This document shows positions 10,501 to 19,240 of a stretch of DNA of 64,000 nucleotides, piece by piece (positions within the stretch are counted from its first letter, which is position 1; each line of letters opens with the position of its first letter). A program made the translations under genes and the position numbers. The notes below the pieces were generated by a model, which made no database searches, was not told the DNA's origin, and worked only from the letters and a program-made list of their open reading frames with translations. Source of the stretch: Oscillospiraceae bacterium (lineage in GTDB: Bacteria; Bacillota; Clostridia; Oscillospirales; Oscillospiraceae); the NCBI GenBank assembly GCA_015068125.1, contig SVLD01000003.1:1-64000 (forward strand). The letters run 5' to 3'.

Positions 10501-11784
10501 TTATAATTTTACAAGTCCTGCATCGACCATCTTCTGCAGGCTATTGAGGATGCCCAGCTTGGCGTGAAGCCAGGTCAGACCACCCTGGAAGTACACAGCG
10601 TAGGGGGGACGGATGGGGCCATCAGCAGAAAGCTCGATGGAACTGCCCTGGACGAATGCGCCGGCAGCCATAATGACCTTGTCCTTGTAGCCCGGCATTT
10701 CAGAGGGCCAGGGAGTAGCGAAGCTGTCCACCGGGGCGGCAGCCTGGATACCCTTGCAGAAAGCAATCATGCCTTCCTCACTGCCCAGTTCCACCGCCTG
10801 GATAATATCATGGCGGCTTTCGGTAGCATCCGGTACACATCGGAAGCCCAGGGGCTCATAGAGATTAGCGGCAAAGATCGCGCCCTTTTCCGCACCGGCG
10901 GTGACGGTGGGGGACAGGAAGAAACCCTGATACAGGGCGGTCATCAGTCCAAGATTCGCACCCACTTCCTTACCCAGCCCGGGGGCGCTGAGGCGGTAAG
11001 CGCAGCGCTCGATGCATTCCTGGGTGCCGGCAATATAGCCGCCGATGGGAGCCAGACCGCCGCCGGGATTTTTAATCAGACTGCCAACGGTCATATCCGC
11101 CCCTACATCCGAAGGCTCAATGGTTTCCACAAACTCACCGTAGCAGTTGTCTACCATCACAATCAGATCAGGTTTGATGTTCTTGCAGAAGTCGATCAGC
11201 TCACCAATCTGCTTAACAGAGAAGGTGGGGCGGGTGGCGTATCCCTTGGAACGCTGAATGGTGACCATCTTGGTCTTGGAGTTAATAGCCTTTGCGATAT
11301 TTTCGTAGTCGAAGGTGCCATCGGGAAGCAGGTCAACCTGCTTATAAGTCACGCCGTATTCTGCCAAAGAGCAGGGACTTTCACGAATACCGATGACCTC
11401 CTGCAGGGTATCATAAGGCAGCCCTACAGGGGACAGCAGTTCATCGCCGGGAAGCAGATTGGCGCTGAGGGCAATGGTCAGGGCGTGGGTGCCGCAGGTG
11501 ATCTGGGGACGCACCAGAGCGGATTCCGTGTGGAATACATCGGCATAGACCCGCTCCAAGTTGTCCCGACCGTAGTCATCATAGCCGTATCCCGTAGAGG
11601 GGGCAAAGCAGGCGACGCTGACGCGGTTTTTCTGCATAGCGGAAAGCACCTTGGCCTGGTTGTACTCTGCCACCTTGTCAATGGCAGCAAAGCGTTCCTC
11701 CAAATTTTTGATAGTCTTTTCGCCGTAGGCGTAAACAGCAGGGGAAATCCCCATAGTCTGATAAAGCTCCAGTAATTGTTCCAT
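10501..11784 (-). CDS. PLP-dependent methionine gamma-lyase family / aluminium-resistance-type protein (YnbB-like)
   Basis: RPQITCGTHALTIAL, VDNCYGEFVE, GSLIKNPGGGLAP; family-typical layout. Confidence 0.85.
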   Translation of the reverse strand: MEQLLELYQTMGISPAVYAYGEKTIKNLEERFAAIDKVAEYNQAKVLSAMQKNRVSVACFAPSTGYGYDDYGRDNLERVYADVFHTESALVRPQITCGTHALTIALSANLLPGDELLSPVGLPYDTLQEVIGIRESPCSLAEYGVTYKQVDLLPDGTFDYENIAKAINSKTKMVTIQRSKGYATRPTFSVKQIGELIDFCKNIKPDLIVMVDNCYGEFVETIEPSDVGADMTVGSLIKNPGGGLAPIGGYIAGTQECIERCAYRLSAPGLGKEVGANLGLMTALYQGFFLSPTVTAGAEKGAIFAANLYEPLGFRCVPDATESRHDIIQAVELGSEEGMIAFCKGIQAAAPVDSFATPWPSEMPGYKDKVIMAAGAFVQGSSIELSADGPIRPPYAVYFQGGLTWLHAKLGILNSLQKMVDAGLVKL

Positions 11785-11788
11785 AATG

Positions 11789-12028
11789 TCAGTCCTCGTT
11801 TTTCACAGTATTCAGAATTTGGTTGGCAAGGTTGTTCAGCACTTCCGGCCGGGAAACAATCAGGCCGGTCTCCGCTTCACCTAAGATCAGCAGAGTGTCG
11901 CCGGGCTGGATGCCAAATAACTCCCGGGCTTCCTTAGGGATCACAATCTGCCCCCGGTCGCCGACTTTGGCGGTGCCGAAAACCCGCTGGTTATTGCCCT
12001 TGCCGAGTATGTGTTTGCCTCCGGGCAT
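11789..12028 (-). CDS. AbrB/MazE/SpoVT-type DNA-binding protein
   Basis: VGDRGQIVIPKEARELFGIQPGDTLLILG motif; RBS AAAGGAG before ATG at 12028. Confidence 0.9.
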   Translation of the reverse strand: MPGGKHILGKGNNQRVFGTAKVGDRGQIVIPKEARELFGIQPGDTLLILGEAETGLIVSRPEVLNNLANQILNTVKNED

Positions 12029-12072
12029 AGAACCAACTCCTTTCACACTTTTCATACTTTTCACACCGACAA

Positions 12073-12101
12073 ATTATAATAAAATCCGCCCCGGATGTCA
12101 A
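12073..12101 (-). promoter_or_regulatory. Consensus sigma-A promoter of the abrB-like operon
   Basis: Minus strand TTGACA-17 bp-TATAAT; spacer contains ATCCG-ccc-CGGAT inverted repeat. Confidence 0.85.
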
Positions 12102-12121
12102 TACCGGGACGGATAATTTTG

Positions 12122-12637
12122 TTAAGGATTTATAGTAAAAGTCTGATTTACCAGATCTTCCTCCAGCCAGTCGTCGCTGTTGTAGATCCGCAGTGTAAAA
12201 GCGATTTCCTCCACTGTTTCGATGCCGTTCTTCTCGAAATCCCCTTCGCCAAAGGAAATCTCCTCGTTGGCCTTTTTGCCGCCGGCTACAGTCACCGCCC
12301 AGAAAGGATCGCACATAAAGCCGTTGACACTGACATTGTCAATGGTGTACATCAGCGACTTGTCGGTCTTGTTTTCCAGGAATACCTTCAGGGTGTAGCC
12401 CCAAAAGTTCTTCTCATCAACGCCGGTGAGCTTTACGGTCACAAGTTCGTTGTCCACCAACACCTGCTCTTCAAAGGGCTTTTTCCCTTCGGTGGCGGTG
12501 GTGGTAGAGGGCGCGGTCTGCCCGGTAGGTGCAGAGGGATCAGTGCCGGTTTCTTCGGTAGAGGATACCGGGCCGCAGGCTGCCAGAGAAGTCAGCAGCG
12601 CCAGAGCGGCAAATGCTGTCAATAATTTTTTAAACAT
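12122..12637 (-). CDS. Lipoprotein with C-terminal DUF4352-like Ig-type domain (tentative)
   Basis: Lipobox (LTSLAAC); beta-rich C-terminus. Confidence 0.7.
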   Translation of the reverse strand: MFKKLLTAFAALALLTSLAACGPVSSTEETGTDPSAPTGQTAPSTTTATEGKKPFEEQVLVDNELVTVKLTGVDEKNFWGYTLKVFLENKTDKSLMYTIDNVSVNGFMCDPFWAVTVAGGKKANEEISFGEGDFEKNGIETVEEIAFTLRIYNSDDWLEEDLVNQTFTINP

Positions 12638-12743
12638 AAAAAATACGCTCCATATAGATCTTTGCCCCGAGGGCTTTTACATGGTAGCGTATTTCTTATT
12701 TCGTTTCAATCGGAGGTTGCAGGAAATGAAACCAGCATTTTCC

Positions 12744-13460
12744 TCAGTCGTTTCTCCGTCTGCCGCCGAAGATCAGCAGCAGGCGCAGCAGCTGTGCAAG
12801 GGCTACCGCAGTGGCGGCCACATAGGTCAGCGCCGCGGCGGTAAGGGTTCTTCTTGCGCCACGCTGCTCCTCGGCAGTCAAAATACCTGCCGATCCAATG
12901 GCCTCCATGGCCCGGCGGCTGGCATTAAATTCCACCGGCAGCGTTACCAGCTGGAACACAACGGAAAGACCGAAGCAGGCAATGCCGGCATAGACGAAGC
13001 CAAAGGAAAGACTTTCACCGGCGGCAAACAGAATACCCAGCAAAATCAGGGGCATAGCCAGCTTGCTGCCGATATTGGTGATGGGGACGATGGCGGCCCG
13101 GAGTTTGATGGGGCTATAATTTTTGGCGTACTGCACCGCATGGCCGGCTTCGTGGCAGGCGACGCCGATGGCGGCGGTGGAGGTGGAATCATATACGCTG
13201 TCGGACAGGCGGATCACATTGGTTCTGGGATCAAAATGATCCGTCAGATTGCCATGGACACGCTCGATGCGAACGCCGGAAACGCCGTTGGCGGACAGTA
13301 CCCGCTGAGCCGCCTCTGCGCCGGTGATTCGGCGGGAGGACAGCTGCTTGGCGTACTTTTTAAAAGTGGAATTTACATTCGCACTGGCCCAGATGGAAAG
13401 AATCAGGCAGGGCAACACGAAAAGGATATAGGTATAATCAAAACCGTAGAAAAAAGGCAT
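12744..13460 (-). CDS. YugP-like neutral zinc metallopeptidase (membrane)
   Basis: ACHEAGHAVQYA zinc motif with flanking hydrophobic segments. Confidence 0.9.
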   Translation of the reverse strand: MPFFYGFDYTYILFVLPCLILSIWASANVNSTFKKYAKQLSSRRITGAEAAQRVLSANGVSGVRIERVHGNLTDHFDPRTNVIRLSDSVYDSTSTAAIGVACHEAGHAVQYAKNYSPIKLRAAIVPITNIGSKLAMPLILLGILFAAGESLSFGFVYAGIACFGLSVVFQLVTLPVEFNASRRAMEAIGSAGILTAEEQRGARRTLTAAALTYVAATAVALAQLLRLLLIFGGRRRND

Positions 13461-13471
13461 AATTGTTCTCC

Positions 13472-14263
13472 TTAGATAGTTTCCGGCTCCATGGCATCAT
13501 GGAGCAGGTCGGTAATAGCGCCCCGGAAAATGGCGTAGGCCTGGCTGTGGAGGGTACTTAAGGCGCCGGCAGAGAGATTTACCGCCACATTACCGGGCAT
13601 AAACAGATCCTGGTCGAAAATAAACTTAACCTCCGGATCTGGCTGGCCGTTTTTCTTTACCAGGCCGGGGCCGGCATGGAGCTTCAGCCGGCAACCGCCG
13701 CGGATGGCCATTTCCGCATCCACGCTGCTGCGGTTCACGGCAGTGTCCATCACATCCTCCTCGGCAAGCGGGCCTAAGTAGCAGCTTTGGATCAGTTCCC
13801 GGAAGGGGCTGCCCTCAAGGCCAAGATCCTTTCTGGAAATAAAATTCAGATACCGCAGACCCACCCGCTCAAAATAGGCGGGCTTGTATAATTTTATGAA
13901 GGCCGCCAAAGGTTTATCCAGCTTTTGCGCAAAATCCTCCCAGCAGGTGTACTTGGTGCAGGCCAGAGAGATGAAATTGCTGGTCAGATTTACCCGCCAA
14001 ATACCGTCAGCGGACATAAACTGATAGTTCATGGAGGCAGGCTGATTTTCCAGGGTCATGTTGCCCGGTGCGCCTACGATCTTGGGGGGCAGAGATTCTT
14101 TCCGGGAAGAATACCGGGGAAATTCGTCCCGGATGGCATCCTGAAATGCAGCCGGCACTGTGGTGCCGATGGACAGAATCTCCGGGAACCGGAGCTGGCA
14201 GATCACTTCGCCCAACTGATTCGCGCGGTAGATGCACCGCTGTTCTTGTGAAAACATGGTCAT
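13472..14263 (-). CDS. TIGR04255-like family protein
   Basis: LGEVICQLRFPEI N-terminus and overall pattern. Confidence 0.65.
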   Translation of the reverse strand: MTMFSQEQRCIYRANQLGEVICQLRFPEILSIGTTVPAAFQDAIRDEFPRYSSRKESLPPKIVGAPGNMTLENQPASMNYQFMSADGIWRVNLTSNFISLACTKYTCWEDFAQKLDKPLAAFIKLYKPAYFERVGLRYLNFISRKDLGLEGSPFRELIQSCYLGPLAEEDVMDTAVNRSSVDAEMAIRGGCRLKLHAGPGLVKKNGQPDPEVKFIFDQDLFMPGNVAVNLSAGALSTLHSQAYAIFRGAITDLLHDAMEPETI

Positions 14264-14376
14264 TCCTCATTTCTGGATACTTTTTCTTATTATAACCAAT
14301 GTGTTCCCAAAAGGCAAGTGTGTGGTCGCTTCATATTTTTTGAAAAACTGCGCAAACTTTCTCCGGAGGGATCAAT

Positions 14377-14814
14377 ATGACAGAACGGGAATACGGAAAA
14401 CTTGTTAGCCAGGCAGCGCCCAAATCACCGATCATTAAGGACTGCATCAACGCTTTTTGGATCGGCGGGCTGATCTGTGTACTGGGGCAGATCGCGGTGA
14501 ATGCCTATATGACTCTGGGCTTAGAAAAGCAGGACGCATCCACGGCATCATCCATGAGCCTGGTGGCCCTGTCTGCTCTGCTGACAGGTCTTAGCCTTTA
14601 CGATAACATCGCGAAATATGCCGGCGCCGGCACCCTGGTGCCCATTACCGGCTTTGCCAATTCCATCGCCGCCCCGGCCGTTGAGTTTAAAACCGAGGGC
14701 CTGATCCTTGGCCTGGGCGCGAAGATGTTCACCATCGCCGGGCCTGTGATTGTGTATGGTGTTTCAGCATCCGTAGTTTATGGCTTGATTCATTGGATTA
14801 CAACATTGTTTTAA
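14377..14814 (+). CDS. spoVAC: Stage V sporulation protein AC
   Basis: GAGTLVPITGFANSIAAPAVEFKTEGLILGLGAKMFTIAGPVIVYG signature. Confidence 0.92.
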   Translation: MTEREYGKLVSQAAPKSPIIKDCINAFWIGGLICVLGQIAVNAYMTLGLEKQDASTASSMSLVALSALLTGLSLYDNIAKYAGAGTLVPITGFANSIAAPAVEFKTEGLILGLGAKMFTIAGPVIVYGVSASVVYGLIHWITTLF

Positions 14815-14819
14815 TCGTA

Positions 14820-14871
14820 GGGCGGGGGCTTGCTCCCGCCGCAAAAAGGCTCGCCATCCGGCGAGCCTTTT
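14820..14871 (+). terminator. Two consecutive hairpins, the second a rho-independent terminator
   Basis: GGCGGG...CCCGCC, then AAAAAGGCTCGCC-ATCC-GGCGAGCCTTTTT. Confidence 0.85.
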
Positions 14872-14888
14872 TATGTACGCAAAGAATT

Positions 14889-15097
14889 CTACAGAACTTC
14901 CACGGTTACATCCCGCAATGCCTCATCCGGGGCGGGCTTTTCCGCAAAGACTTTGTTGGGATCCCGCAGAGTTTCAAAAACCTCAAAATAGCGAAGTCCA
15001 AATTCGTGGAGGGATCGGTGTTGATAGGCAGCGCTTCGTCAATGGCACCGCAGCCGGCCATATTGGACTGCCCGATCATCAAAAATGAGTGAATCAC
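14889..15097 (-). pseudogene. Internally deleted remnant of a sialate O-acetylesterase-like (SGNH) gene
   Basis: N-terminal VIHSFLMIGQSNMAG in one frame; C-terminal LHEFGLRYFEVFETLRDPNKVFAEKPAPDEALRDVTVEVL* in another; middle missing. Confidence 0.75.
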
Positions 15098-15272
15098 AGG
15101 AATACCCCCTTTTGTTTGCATTTTACTCCCAGAGGGAGGGAATGTCAATGAACCGGGGTGAAATGAGCAATGATCCGGAAAGAATTATCAGGATTGAGGT
15201 ATTTTTGGGTTTACAGAGTGGGGGCTTATGTGATATGATATCCGTTAGGAAAAAAGAAACCGAGGGTTCATT

Positions 15273-16268
15273 ATGGATTATATCGTTTTGGATATGGAAT
15301 GGAATCAGCCCTGGCCGGGTTCGCCGTCGTCGAAGAAGGTGCTGCCTGTGGCGATCCGGGGTGAGATCATCCAGATCGGCGCTGTCCGGGTCACCGAGAG
15401 CAGGGAAGTGGCGGATGAATTCCAGGTCATGGTCAAACCCAAATATTACCGGCATTTGAACCGCCGTGTCAGCAAGCTCACCGGCATTAAAGAATCCCGT
15501 CTGCGGGACGAGGGCGTACCCTTCCCGGAGGCTATGGAGCAGTTTCGGAAATGGTGCGGGGAGGATATCGTCTTCCTGACATGGGGCTTTGACGATATTA
15601 CCATTCTCCGGGAAAACCTGCGGCTGTTCAATTTGCCGGAGGACTGGACGGATCGGTGGTTCAACGCCCAGATGATCTTCAATGCCCAGACCGACGGCTC
15701 CACCGCTCAGAAGGCGCTGAAAACCGCCATGGAGATGTTCAATATCGAGGCCACCCGGCCTGCCCACGATGCGTTGGGCGATGCCTACCATACTGCTTTG
15801 ATCTGCGCCCGACTGGATCTTGCCAGGGGCACCCAGGAGTATGAACAGGCACTGAAAAGCCATGAAAACGGCTTCCACGGCGCCCAGCTTCCCGGCTGCC
15901 TGGCACGAAAGGTGTTCTATGATTTTGCGGACAAGCGGGCGGCGTTGAGCGCCATGGCAGGGGAGGAAAACGAATGCCCCGTCTGTGGCAAGCGAATGCT
16001 GGGTTCCCGGTGGTTTGCACAGCCTGGACATCGGTATATGGACCTGGCAACCTGCCCGGAGCACGGAAAGTTCCTGATCCGGGTGCGGCTGTCTGAGCAG
16101 CCCAATGGCTTGGTTCGGGTAAGCCGATTGACCTATGAAGCTACTTCCGAAGCGGCTCAGGCCTACGCTCACCGGGCGGAGAAGGCTGATCCCGAGGAGC
16201 AGACGGCATCCCGCCGTCGCCGCCGGAGAAGAAGCGCTGCCGGGGAGATTAAATCTGTAACAGAATAA
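15273..16268 (+). CDS. DEDDh-type 3'-5' exonuclease with C-terminal zinc-ribbon-like region
   Basis: VLDMEWNQ, ITVRPAHDALGDA-type motifs; CPVCGKRM...CPEHGK. Confidence 0.85.
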   Translation: MDYIVLDMEWNQPWPGSPSSKKVLPVAIRGEIIQIGAVRVTESREVADEFQVMVKPKYYRHLNRRVSKLTGIKESRLRDEGVPFPEAMEQFRKWCGEDIVFLTWGFDDITILRENLRLFNLPEDWTDRWFNAQMIFNAQTDGSTAQKALKTAMEMFNIEATRPAHDALGDAYHTALICARLDLARGTQEYEQALKSHENGFHGAQLPGCLARKVFYDFADKRAALSAMAGEENECPVCGKRMLGSRWFAQPGHRYMDLATCPEHGKFLIRVRLSEQPNGLVRVSRLTYEATSEAAQAYAHRAEKADPEEQTASRRRRRRRSAAGEIKSVTE

Positions 16269-16269
16269 G

Positions 16270-16298
16270 AAAAACGGACGGTTTGCCGTCCGTTTTTT
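16270..16298 (+). terminator. Rho-independent terminator
   Basis: AAAAACGGACGG-tttg-CCGTCCGTTTTT. Confidence 0.85.
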
Positions 16299-16312
16299 GT
16301 GCAGAAAAGTGC

Positions 16313-16341
16313 TTGACAGATTGGCTGTGAGGTGATACAAT
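16313..16341 (+). promoter_or_regulatory. Promoter of the tRNA cluster
   Basis: TTGACA-17 bp-TACAAT. Confidence 0.8.
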
Positions 16342-16377
16342 ACGCTTCGTGATGGTGCCGTGGCACCTGTGACTTAT

Positions 16378-16454
16378 GGGCCCTTAGCTCAGTTGGTTAG
16401 AGCCTCCGGCTCATAACCGGATAGTCCCGGGTTCGAATCCCTGAGGGCCCACCA
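16378..16454 (+). tRNA. tRNA with CAT anticodon (elongator Met; Ile2/lysidine type not excluded)
   Basis: GGGCCCT/AGGGCCC acceptor stem, GGCTCATAACC anticodon arm, GGTTCGAATCC T-arm, encoded CCA. Confidence 0.93.
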
Positions 16455-16487
16455 CAGCAAATAAAGGCTCCGGCCTTTTATATATAT

Positions 16488-16563
<76 letters not shown>

Positions 16564-16598
16564 AAAAACGCCAACAGCATTTGCTGTTGGCGTTTTTT
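16564..16598 (+). terminator. Rho-independent terminator after tRNA-Trp
   Basis: AAAAACGCCAACAGC-hairpin-GCTGTTGGCGTTTTTT. Confidence 0.88.
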
Positions 16599-16811
16599 GA
16601 CGAAAGCGAGGACTTGAATCATCTAAATGCAACAGTCCGGTGGACTGCAACTGCGGGCACTTGGTTAACCCGTGCAAAAGGCCATGGAGCACTGACGCTA
16701 AACTATCACAATATTGCTTTTTCTTCCGAAAATGGGGGAGAAACCTTGCGTTTTCGGTGGAGGATTGTTACAATAATGTCATCATTCAGAACCCGAAAGG
16801 AGAAATGCAAC

Positions 16812-17945
16812 ATGAAAAAGTGGTTCCTTTCTCTGCTTTCCTGCCTGCTGGTTTTGGCGTTGACTGCCTGCGCGGCACCCCAGGCGCCTGTGACAGAAAT
16901 CATCCCCTCCACTGAGGCCATCGTTTATGCCCAGCAGGACTATGACCTGCATAAGGTCAGCGACAAGCTCCTGCTCCTGGGCAGAGCCTCTAGCGCCAAT
17001 AATGGCATCGCCTGCGATTTTACTGCCGACGGTATCGCTTTTGAAGCTTACATCCAGGGCGAATTCAGCTTCACTGTGAATTGCAGCAAGGATGCCTATT
17101 TCACTGTCTATGTGGATGGTGTCCGGCTGGAACAGCGTTTCGAAGCCAAGGGCGAATTCAAAGACCGGAAGATCGTGGTTGGTGACCTGGGAGAAATGGC
17201 GCTGCACAGCATCCGCATTCTCAAGCAGACCGAGGCTAAAAATGCCATTGCTACGTTGAAAAGCATGCAATTTTATGGCTGCCTGTACGCTCCCGCTGCA
17301 CAGAAAAACCTGTATGTCGAGTTTATCGGCGACAGCATTTCCTGCGGCTATGGCAACCTGTGGACGACGGACTCTCCTGACCCCAGCAACAAATCCGGCA
17401 CCGCCCTTTATCAGGACGGCACCCAAGGCTACGCATTTCTGACAGCGGAGCTGTTGGATGCGGACTGCTCTGTGATCGGCTGCAGCGGTATTGGCATCGA
17501 CAGAAGTTATACGAACCAGAACGGAAGCGGCTACCGGATGATCGACTTCTATCCTGCCGCGTCCTACTGCCGTACTCCGTTGGAAAAATACGATTTCTCC
17601 AACTCCAGAGTACCGGATTTGGTGGTTATTAATCTTGGTACCAACGATCAGTCTGTGGGTTCCACTGAAGCTGCTTTTAAGACCGGCGTGAAGGAATTGA
17701 TCGAATATGTCCGCAGCGCATACAACACCGATGTGCCCATCGTCTGGGCCTATGGCATGATGTCAGAGGGCCGCAGTAACTGGACAAAGGCCGTCATTGA
17801 TGAGATGGGCGGCGAGAGCGCCGGGCTGTACATGGTGCAGCTTCCCCAAAACAAGCAGGGCGGCAACGGACATCCCTCTTTGAAAGCTCACATGGAAGCA
17901 GCCCAGCGGCTTTCCGCATTTATTGCAGATAAAGGTGTTATCTAA
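16812..17945 (+). CDS. Lipoprotein SGNH/GDSL esterase, CE2-like two-domain architecture
   Basis: Lipobox LTACAA; FIGDSISCGYGN, VINLGTNDQ and GHPSLKAH blocks; RBS AAAGGAG. Confidence 0.87.
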   Translation: MKKWFLSLLSCLLVLALTACAAPQAPVTEIIPSTEAIVYAQQDYDLHKVSDKLLLLGRASSANNGIACDFTADGIAFEAYIQGEFSFTVNCSKDAYFTVYVDGVRLEQRFEAKGEFKDRKIVVGDLGEMALHSIRILKQTEAKNAIATLKSMQFYGCLYAPAAQKNLYVEFIGDSISCGYGNLWTTDSPDPSNKSGTALYQDGTQGYAFLTAELLDADCSVIGCSGIGIDRSYTNQNGSGYRMIDFYPAASYCRTPLEKYDFSNSRVPDLVVINLGTNDQSVGSTEAAFKTGVKELIEYVRSAYNTDVPIVWAYGMMSEGRSNWTKAVIDEMGGESAGLYMVQLPQNKQGGNGHPSLKAHMEAAQRLSAFIADKGVI

Positions 17946-17950
17946 TATAA

Positions 17951-17986
17951 TCAAAGGGCGTACCCACAGGTATGCCCTTTGATTTT
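17951..17986 (+). terminator. Rho-independent terminator
   Basis: TCAAAGGGC...GCCCTTTGATTTT. Confidence 0.75.
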
Positions 17987-18058
17987 GCCGCTTGCTTATT
18001 TCGAAAAAAGGTTTATAATGATGCAAGGAAAAACAAAACAGAAAGAAGATATGCGGCT

Positions 18059-19207
18059 ATGCCCCACACCCATTCAAAATTCTTCTCCTTTCAGCCCATT
18101 GCGGCTGCGGTGAAAAATAACGCGGTTACCTTTATTGCCATGGCGGCGGCGCTGATTACCATGTTTTTTGTGCCGCCGGACAGGGAATACCTGGACTATT
18201 TTGACTTTAAAACCCTGACCTGCCTGTTTTGCGTGCTGGCGGTGGTCTGCGCCCTGAAAAACATTCAGTTTTTCTACATCCTGGCAAAGAAGATCGTCCA
18301 GCTCTTCAAAAACGCCCGGCTGGCGGTGCTGGCGCTGGTGTACATCACCTTTATCGGCTCTATGCTTATCGCCAACGACATGGCGCTGCTGACCTTCCTG
18401 CCTCTGGGCTTTTTCGTGCTGAATGCCACAGGCAAGCGGAAGTACATGGCCTTTACTTACATCATGCAGAATATTGCCGCCAACCTGGGCGGTATGCTCA
18501 CGCCTTTTGGCAATCCCCAGAATCTGTACCTGTATTCCTACTTCAACATTCCAACACTGGAATTCATGCAGATCATGGCGCCGCCCTTTGTGGTTGCGGT
18601 GGTGCTGATTACGGCCTGCTGCCTGATTTTTGTGAAGCCCGAGCCCCTGGCGGTGGCTGACGAACCTATCAACCTGCCGGCTTGGCGGGCAGTGGTGTAC
18701 CTGCTGCTGTTTGCCCTGTCTATCGTTATCGTGTTCCGTGGTATCCCGTATTGGATCGGACTGATTATCATCCTGGCGGCACTGCTGTTTTTGGATCGCA
18801 AGGCGCTGAAAATGGTGGACTACGGCCTGCTGCTGACCTTTGTGTTTTTCTTTGTGTTCGCAGGGAATATGGCCCGGATCCAGCCTGTGCGGCAGGTATT
18901 TTCCTGGCTGCTGGAGAAAAGCACCCTGATTTTCAGCGTGGCGTCCTGCCAGGTTATCAGCAATGTGCCCTCGGCGATTTTGCTGTCCCAGTTTACGGGC
19001 AACTACCGGGAGCTTCTGCTGGGCGTGAACATCGGCGGCGTGGGCACGCTGATCTCGTCTTTGGCCAGTCTGATCACATTCCGGGAGTATACCAAGCGCA
19101 ACCCCAACAAAACAGGCTATTATGTTTTGTTGTTCTCTGCGTTTAACTTCGCGTTTTTGATCCTGCTCACAGGCTTTGTCCTGCTGGGCGGATGGTTAAT
19201 GGGATAA
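18059..19207 (+). CDS. SLC13/ArsB-like anion permease
   Basis: Multi-helix protein; NIAANLGGMLTPFGNPQNLYLYS and NVPSAILLSQFT motifs. Confidence 0.82.
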   Translation: MPHTHSKFFSFQPIAAAVKNNAVTFIAMAAALITMFFVPPDREYLDYFDFKTLTCLFCVLAVVCALKNIQFFYILAKKIVQLFKNARLAVLALVYITFIGSMLIANDMALLTFLPLGFFVLNATGKRKYMAFTYIMQNIAANLGGMLTPFGNPQNLYLYSYFNIPTLEFMQIMAPPFVVAVVLITACCLIFVKPEPLAVADEPINLPAWRAVVYLLLFALSIVIVFRGIPYWIGLIIILAALLFLDRKALKMVDYGLLLTFVFFFVFAGNMARIQPVRQVFSWLLEKSTLIFSVASCQVISNVPSAILLSQFTGNYRELLLGVNIGGVGTLISSLASLITFREYTKRNPNKTGYYVLLFSAFNFAFLILLTGFVLLGGWLMG

Positions 19208-19208
19208 G

Positions 19209-19240
19209 AAAAAGCAACCGCGTTACTCGGTTGCTTTTTT
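19209..19240 (+). terminator. Rho-independent terminator (bidirectional)
   Basis: AAAAAGCAACCG...CGGTTGCTTTTTT. Confidence 0.85.

Noticed and set aside
15123-16340. 405-aa minus-strand ORF opposite the exonuclease
   Set aside because: Antisense shadow with no coherent domain.
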